A stretch of 7,806 bases of DNA from JBEKLJ01 sp050010255 (GTDB taxonomy: Bacteria; Acidobacteriota; Terriglobia; Bryobacterales; Bryobacteraceae), in assembly GCA_050010255.1 (NCBI GenBank), contig JBEKLJ010000168.1, positions 1-7,806 on the forward strand, given 5' to 3'. Made by a program: the position numbers and the translations under genes. Shown one piece after another: positions 5,086-7,806 of the stretch; positions within the stretch are counted from its first letter, which is position 1; each line of letters begins with the position of its first letter. The notes under the pieces are model-generated. The model saw only the letters and a program-made list of their open reading frames with translations, ran no database searches and was not told the DNA's origin.

Positions 5086-7629
5086 ATGGGAAAAGAGCTA
5101 GTGATTTCCTCCACCCGCCACGAGACTAAAGTGGCGGTCCTAGAAGACGACCAGTTGGTGGAAGTCTTCTTCCAGCGGTCCAACGAGTACATGCTGGCCG
5201 GCAGCATCCGTAAGGGGCGAGTGACGCGCGTGCTCCCGGGCATGCAGTCGGCGTTCGTCGATATCGGCCTGGAGCGGGATGCCTTTCTTTACGTTACGGA
5301 CTTCTTTGAAGAGAACGAGGAGTACGACCGGATCGCCACTACCGAGGAAGACAAGGCGGTGCGCGCTGGTCGGCGCTCCGAGCCGCGGCATCTCGAGGCC
5401 CGGCATGCCGAGCCGGCGGCCGCTGTTGAGTCACCGGCCGCCACCGAGCCGCTGCCGGCGCAGGCCGCCGAGCGACCCGTCGCGGAGCGGCCCGCCGCCG
5501 AGCGGCCCGTCGCGGAGCGGCCCGCCCCCGACCGGCCCGCCGCCCAGCGTGCGCCGGCGCCCCCGGCCGAGCGCGACTCAGAGCCGGAAGGCCGCGGCGA
5601 CCGCGGACGCCGCTCGCGCCGCCGTCGCCCCCGCGCGGGCGGGTTCCCGGAGTCCAAGTACGCCAGTGTTCGCGCCGAGGCCCCGCCGGATGCAACCGGG
5701 GAGTTCGCCGTCCTGCCCGGCGAGTCGCTGGCCAAGTACACGCAGGCCAGCTCCGACGCCGAGGTGGAGGGCGACGCCGCGGAGACTGCCGCCGGGGCGC
5801 CGGGCCAAGCCCTAGAGGCGGAGGAGGAGGCGGGGACCCTCATGAGGGAGGCGGCCCTGGCCGCGGCGCCTCCTGTCGAGGACCAGCACGCCGAGGCAGA
5901 GGCGGCCCCGCCGCCACTTGAGCCGGAGACGGAGCTGGTCGAATCGGCCGCCGCTGTCCGTGACGCCACTCCCGAGCCGCCGCCGGAACAGCCGCTAGCC
6001 GAAGAGGGCCTGCGGACGCCCAGCCCTGCTGGAACGGCGGAGGAGGGTGAAGCGCCCGCCGAGGCCTCCGGGGAGGCCGAGGGCGATCTGGAGATTCCGG
6101 GCTTGGCCGAGCTGCCCGAAGGCGCGATCCCGGACCAGCCCGACGCCGGCGAGGAGCCGGCCAGCGGCGAGGCGGGCGCCGAGCCAGCTCCCGAGGCGGC
6201 GCCCGAGGCCGAGGAGGTCGAGCCGGCGCGGATGCCGGTGAGCCTGACCGCGACGCTGCGCGAGCAGGGGCACCGCTACATGCGCCGCGTCTCCCGCCGC
6301 GCGCGGCGCAAGATGCGCGCTGGCCAGCTCCCCGATGCCCCGGTCGAGGCGCGGCTCGCGCCCCCCGAGGAGCCCGCTGAGCCGAAGGTGAACGGGCGCG
6401 GCTCGGAGCGCCCGGAGAGGCTCGCGCAGCCTTCGATCGCCGAGCTGCTCCGCGAGGGCCAGGAAGTGCTCGTGCAGATTGCCAAGGAGCCGCTCGGCCA
6501 GAAGGGCGCGCGGATCACCTCGCATATCGCCTTGCCCGGCCGGTACGTGGTCTACATGCCGACGGTGGACCACATGGGCGTCTCGCGCAAGGTTTCCTCC
6601 GAGGACGAGCGCCTGCGGCTGAAGCGCATTCTCCAGGCGCACAGCACCGGCATGCCCGGCGGATTCATCGTCCGCACCGCAGGCGAGGGCAAGCCCGAGG
6701 CGGAGATCGCCGCCGACATGCAGTTCCTCTTCAGCCTCTGGCTCGACATCCGGCAAAAGGCCGACGCCCGGCCGGCGCCGGCGCTCATTCACCACGATCT
6801 GGACCTTGTGAGCCGCATCCTGCGCGATCAGATGACGGACGTCTTCAAGACCGTGTGGGCGGACAACGAGGAGGTCTACGAGACCGTGCTCCGGTTCGTG
6901 GAGCGGTTTCAGCCGAGCCTGGTGGGGCGGGTGAAGCTGTACACGCGCGACATGCCGATCTTCGATGCCTTCAAGGTCACCGAGGAGCTGGAGAAGGCGC
7001 TGCGGCCCAAGGTGTGGCTGAAGTCGGGCGGCTACATCGTCATCAACCAGACCGAGGCTCTGGTGGCCATCGACGTCAACACCGGCAAGTTCGTCGGCCG
7101 GTCGAACCGCCTGGAGGACACCATCGTCAAGATCAACACCGAGGCGGTCAAGGAGATCGTGCGCCAGCTCCGGCTGCGCGACCTGGGCGGCATCATCGTC
7201 GTCGATTTCATCGACATGGACGAGCGCAAGAACCGGCAGAAGGTCTTCCAGGCGCTGGACGAGGCGATGCGCTCCGACCGCGCCCCGAACAAGATTCTTC
7301 AGTTCAACGATTTTGGCCTGGTGGCGATTACCCGCAAGCGGGTCAAGCAGAGCCTGGAGCGGACGCTGTGCTCGCCCTGCCCTTACTGCGAGGGTGCGGG
7401 CTACGTCAAGAGCGTGCAGACCCTGATCGGCGAGATCCTGCAGGAGGCGCACCGGGAGGGCCGCGCGCTGGAAGGGGGAGACGTCACGCTGCGCGTGAAC
7501 CCGGAGGTGGCCAAGGCCTTCAAGTCGCAGTCCAATACCTACCTGGAGGAGCTCGAGGAAGTTCTGGGCCGCTCTGTGATCGTCGTCAGCGACCCGCTGC
7601 TCCAGCAGGAGAAGTTCGACCTGGTTTAG
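5086..7629 (+). CDS. rng: Ribonuclease G (RNase E/G family) with large S1-domain insertion
   Basis: RNase G is a Mg-dependent endoribonuclease that senses 5'-monophosphate ends, matures the 5' end of 16S rRNA and takes part in mRNA decay in the cytoplasm. The N terminus (VISSTRHETKVAVLEDDQLVE) is the RNase H-like strand region. S1 strands follow at residues about 41-73 (KGRVTRVLPGMQSAFVDIGL) and resume near 449 (IAELLREGQEVLVQI). The 5'-sensor motif FIVRTAG has R530 and T531. Catalytic metal ligands are D663 (AIDVNTG) and D707 (VVDFIDM), matching E. coli RNase E D303 and D346, with N665 matching N305. The zinc-link CPYC is C765/C768. The C terminus ends in LLQQEKFDLV, close to the end of E. 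coli RNase G, with no RNase E-type C-terminal scaffold. At 847 residues it is about 360 longer than E. coli RNase G, all due to the insertion between S1 strands. Genes for RNase G and MreBCD are also linked in E. coli, where rng is called cafA. Confidence 0.96.
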   Translation: MGKELVISSTRHETKVAVLEDDQLVEVFFQRSNEYMLAGSIRKGRVTRVLPGMQSAFVDIGLERDAFLYVTDFFEENEEYDRIATTEEDKAVRAGRRSEPRHLEARHAEPAAAVESPAATEPLPAQAAERPVAERPAAERPVAERPAPDRPAAQRAPAPPAERDSEPEGRGDRGRRSRRRRPRAGGFPESKYASVRAEAPPDATGEFAVLPGESLAKYTQASSDAEVEGDAAETAAGAPGQALEAEEEAGTLMREAALAAAPPVEDQHAEAEAAPPPLEPETELVESAAAVRDATPEPPPEQPLAEEGLRTPSPAGTAEEGEAPAEASGEAEGDLEIPGLAELPEGAIPDQPDAGEEPASGEAGAEPAPEAAPEAEEVEPARMPVSLTATLREQGHRYMRRVSRRARRKMRAGQLPDAPVEARLAPPEEPAEPKVNGRGSERPERLAQPSIAELLREGQEVLVQIAKEPLGQKGARITSHIALPGRYVVYMPTVDHMGVSRKVSSEDERLRLKRILQAHSTGMPGGFIVRTAGEGKPEAEIAADMQFLFSLWLDIRQKADARPAPALIHHDLDLVSRILRDQMTDVFKTVWADNEEVYETVLRFVERFQPSLVGRVKLYTRDMPIFDAFKVTEELEKALRPKVWLKSGGYIVINQTEALVAIDVNTGKFVGRSNRLEDTIVKINTEAVKEIVRQLRLRDLGGIIVVDFIDMDERKNRQKVFQALDEAMRSDRAPNKILQFNDFGLVAITRKRVKQSLERTLCSPCPYCEGAGYVKSVQTLIGEILQEAHREGRALEGGDVTLRVNPEVAKAFKSQSNTYLEELEEVLGRSVIVVSDPLLQQEKFDLV
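5308..6429 (+). other. Low-complexity insertion splitting the RNase G S1 domain
   Basis: Residues about 75-448 of RNase G interrupt the S1 domain at a loop that is only some 20 residues in E. coli RNase G. Composition is Pro/Ala/Glu/Arg-rich with few large hydrophobics, so it should be disordered. Visible parts in order: ERP-type pentapeptide repeats (126-155), an Arg-rich patch (170-183, GRGDRGRRSRRRR), a more hydrophobic short motif (206-218, EFAVLPGESLAKY), a long acidic Ala/Glu/Pro region (about 222-380), and a basic helix-like stretch (386-411, ending RRVSRRARRKMR). The frame is intact throughout and codon use matches the flanks, so it is translated protein and not an inserted element. 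Function is unknown; RNA tethering or partner binding, as by the C-terminal half of RNase E, is a guess. Confidence 0.85.
5464..5526 (+). repeat. 30-base tandem repeat within rng
   Basis: A 30-base unit at 5464-5493 recurs at 5494-5523 with one mismatch (A at 5475, G at 5505), and decays into a partial third copy. The underlying period is 15 bases, encoding five-residue units of the type AERPV/AERPA, then PDRPA. This points to growth of the disordered insert by slippage or unequal recombination, with copy number possibly variable between strains. Confidence 0.8.
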
Positions 7630-7641
7630 CGGGCGGCCCGC
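7629..7641 (+). other. Short GC hairpin at the rng stop
   Basis: GCGGG (7629-7633) and CCCGC (7637-7641) form a five-pair stem with a three-base loop, starting at the last base of the rng TAG. No T run follows. A second small dyad, CCAC-TTT-GTGG, lies at 7668-7678. Either could contribute to transcript end formation or mRNA 3' protection, but neither is a convincing intrinsic terminator. Confidence 0.3.
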
Positions 7642-7696
7642 AATCCGTCCGTAAGCCGACGCGGCCTCCACTTTGTGGCGCGAACTTCAGTGTTCA

Positions 7697-7717
7697 GTTC
7701 CATGACATCCTTGACAC
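7697..7717 (+). repeat. Direct repeat copy 1 near the IS end
   Basis: The 21 bases here, containing CATGACATCCTTGACAC, are repeated exactly at 7721-7741, giving a 24-base period. Such duplicated motifs near an IS end may be subterminal transposase-binding sites. Confidence 0.85.
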
Positions 7718-7720
7718 ATT

Positions 7721-7741
7721 GTTCCATGACATCCTTGACAC
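7721..7741 (+). repeat. Direct repeat copy 2 near the IS end
   Basis: Exact second copy of the 21-base block at 7697-7717, separated from it by ATT. The TTGACA in each copy (7711-7716, 7735-7740) resembles a -35 box, but no good -10 follows either at 16-18 bases. Confidence 0.85.
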
Positions 7742-7779
7742 TCTGAGGGGGCGAAGATTCCCCTGGGGAGTGAAAAACG

Positions 7780-7806
7780 ATGCCGTGGCAGAAGGTAGAT
7801 GTGTCA
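7780..7806 (+). CDS. Start of a probable IS481-family transposase (3' partial)
   Basis: ATG at 7780 opens a frame that runs to the window edge and reads MPWQKVDVS. From memory, many IS481-type DDE transposases begin MPW followed by a short charged/polar stretch and then a helix-turn-helix, so this is suggestive. TGGGGAG at 7764-7770 is a plausible ribosome binding site nine bases upstream. AGGGG (7746-7750) can pair with CCCCT (7760-7764) directly upstream of that site, and CTC (7741-7743) with GAG (7768-7770), which could limit translation. No catalytic DDE residues are visible, so activity cannot be judged. An unrelated gene with a similar start remains possible. Confidence 0.5.

Larger units (their letters stand above)
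7691..7806 (+). mobile_element. Probable left end of an IS481-type insertion sequence (partial)
   Basis: Base composition changes downstream of rng, and a repeated TGTTC...CATGACATCCTTGACAC block precedes an ORF start of the IS481 transposase type. IS481-family terminal repeats usually begin with TGT; candidate edges are TGTTCA at 7691 and TGTTCC at 7720. The right end is outside the window, so the inverted repeat and target duplication cannot be checked. The call rests on nine transposase codons plus end-like repeats and is therefore tentative. Confidence 0.5.

Noticed and set aside
5308..6429. The rng insert as an intein, inserted gene or frameshift product
   Set aside because: No intein splice motifs (no Cys/Ser at the junction with a terminal His-Asn), one continuous frame, and composition is low-complexity, so it is best read as a disordered extension.
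5995..7671. 558-codon open frame on the minus strand opposite rng
   Set aside because: Same reason: antisense to well-conserved RNase G coding sequence, with no recognisable motif and composition typical of shadow frames.
7711..7740. The two TTGACA boxes before the transposase as promoter -35 elements
   Set aside because: They are part of the repeated IS-end motif and neither has a credible -10 at proper spacing.

Overview
This GC-rich window carries a bacterial cell-elongation (rod-shape) gene cluster read entirely on the + strand, then a ribonuclease G gene, and ends just inside what looks like an insertion sequence. In order: mreC (5' end cut off by the window edge), mreD, mrdA (penicillin-binding protein 2), mrdB/rodA, a 286-base non-coding gap with RNA-like secondary structure, rng (RNase G), and a short AT-richer segment with two copies of a 21-base repeat leading into the first nine codons of a probable IS481-type transposase.

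The first four genes form one tight unit. mreC and mreD overlap by ATGA, mrdA and rodA are separated by one base, and only the mreD-mrdA junction has a gap (62 bases). MreC and MreD are the membrane scaffold of the elongasome. PBP2 is the transpeptidase and RodA the SEDS glycosyltransferase that together make lateral-wall peptidoglycan. mreB is expected just upstream of the window, but this is inferred from usual gene order and not seen. RNase G sits downstream, as it does after mreBCD in Escherichia coli, but here it has its own RBS and a long leader, so it may be transcribed or controlled separately.

The most unusual feature is in RNase G. All catalytic hallmarks are present, but the S1 RNA-binding domain is split by about 370 residues of low-complexity Pro/Ala/Glu/Arg-rich sequence, making the protein 847 residues against about 490 for E. 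coli RNase G. The insert holds a pentapeptide tandem repeat, an Arg-rich patch, a short ordered-looking motif, a long acidic region and a basic helix-like stretch.

The merged mre-mrd-rng layout, the Pro/Ala-rich MreC tail and the RNase G sequence style suggest Acidobacteriota. This is an impression from family knowledge, not a search result, and other GC-rich Gram-negative phyla are possible. I see no defence system, CRISPR array, tRNA, rRNA or clearly novel multi-gene system here. The window is mostly a conserved housekeeping locus with a few odd details.
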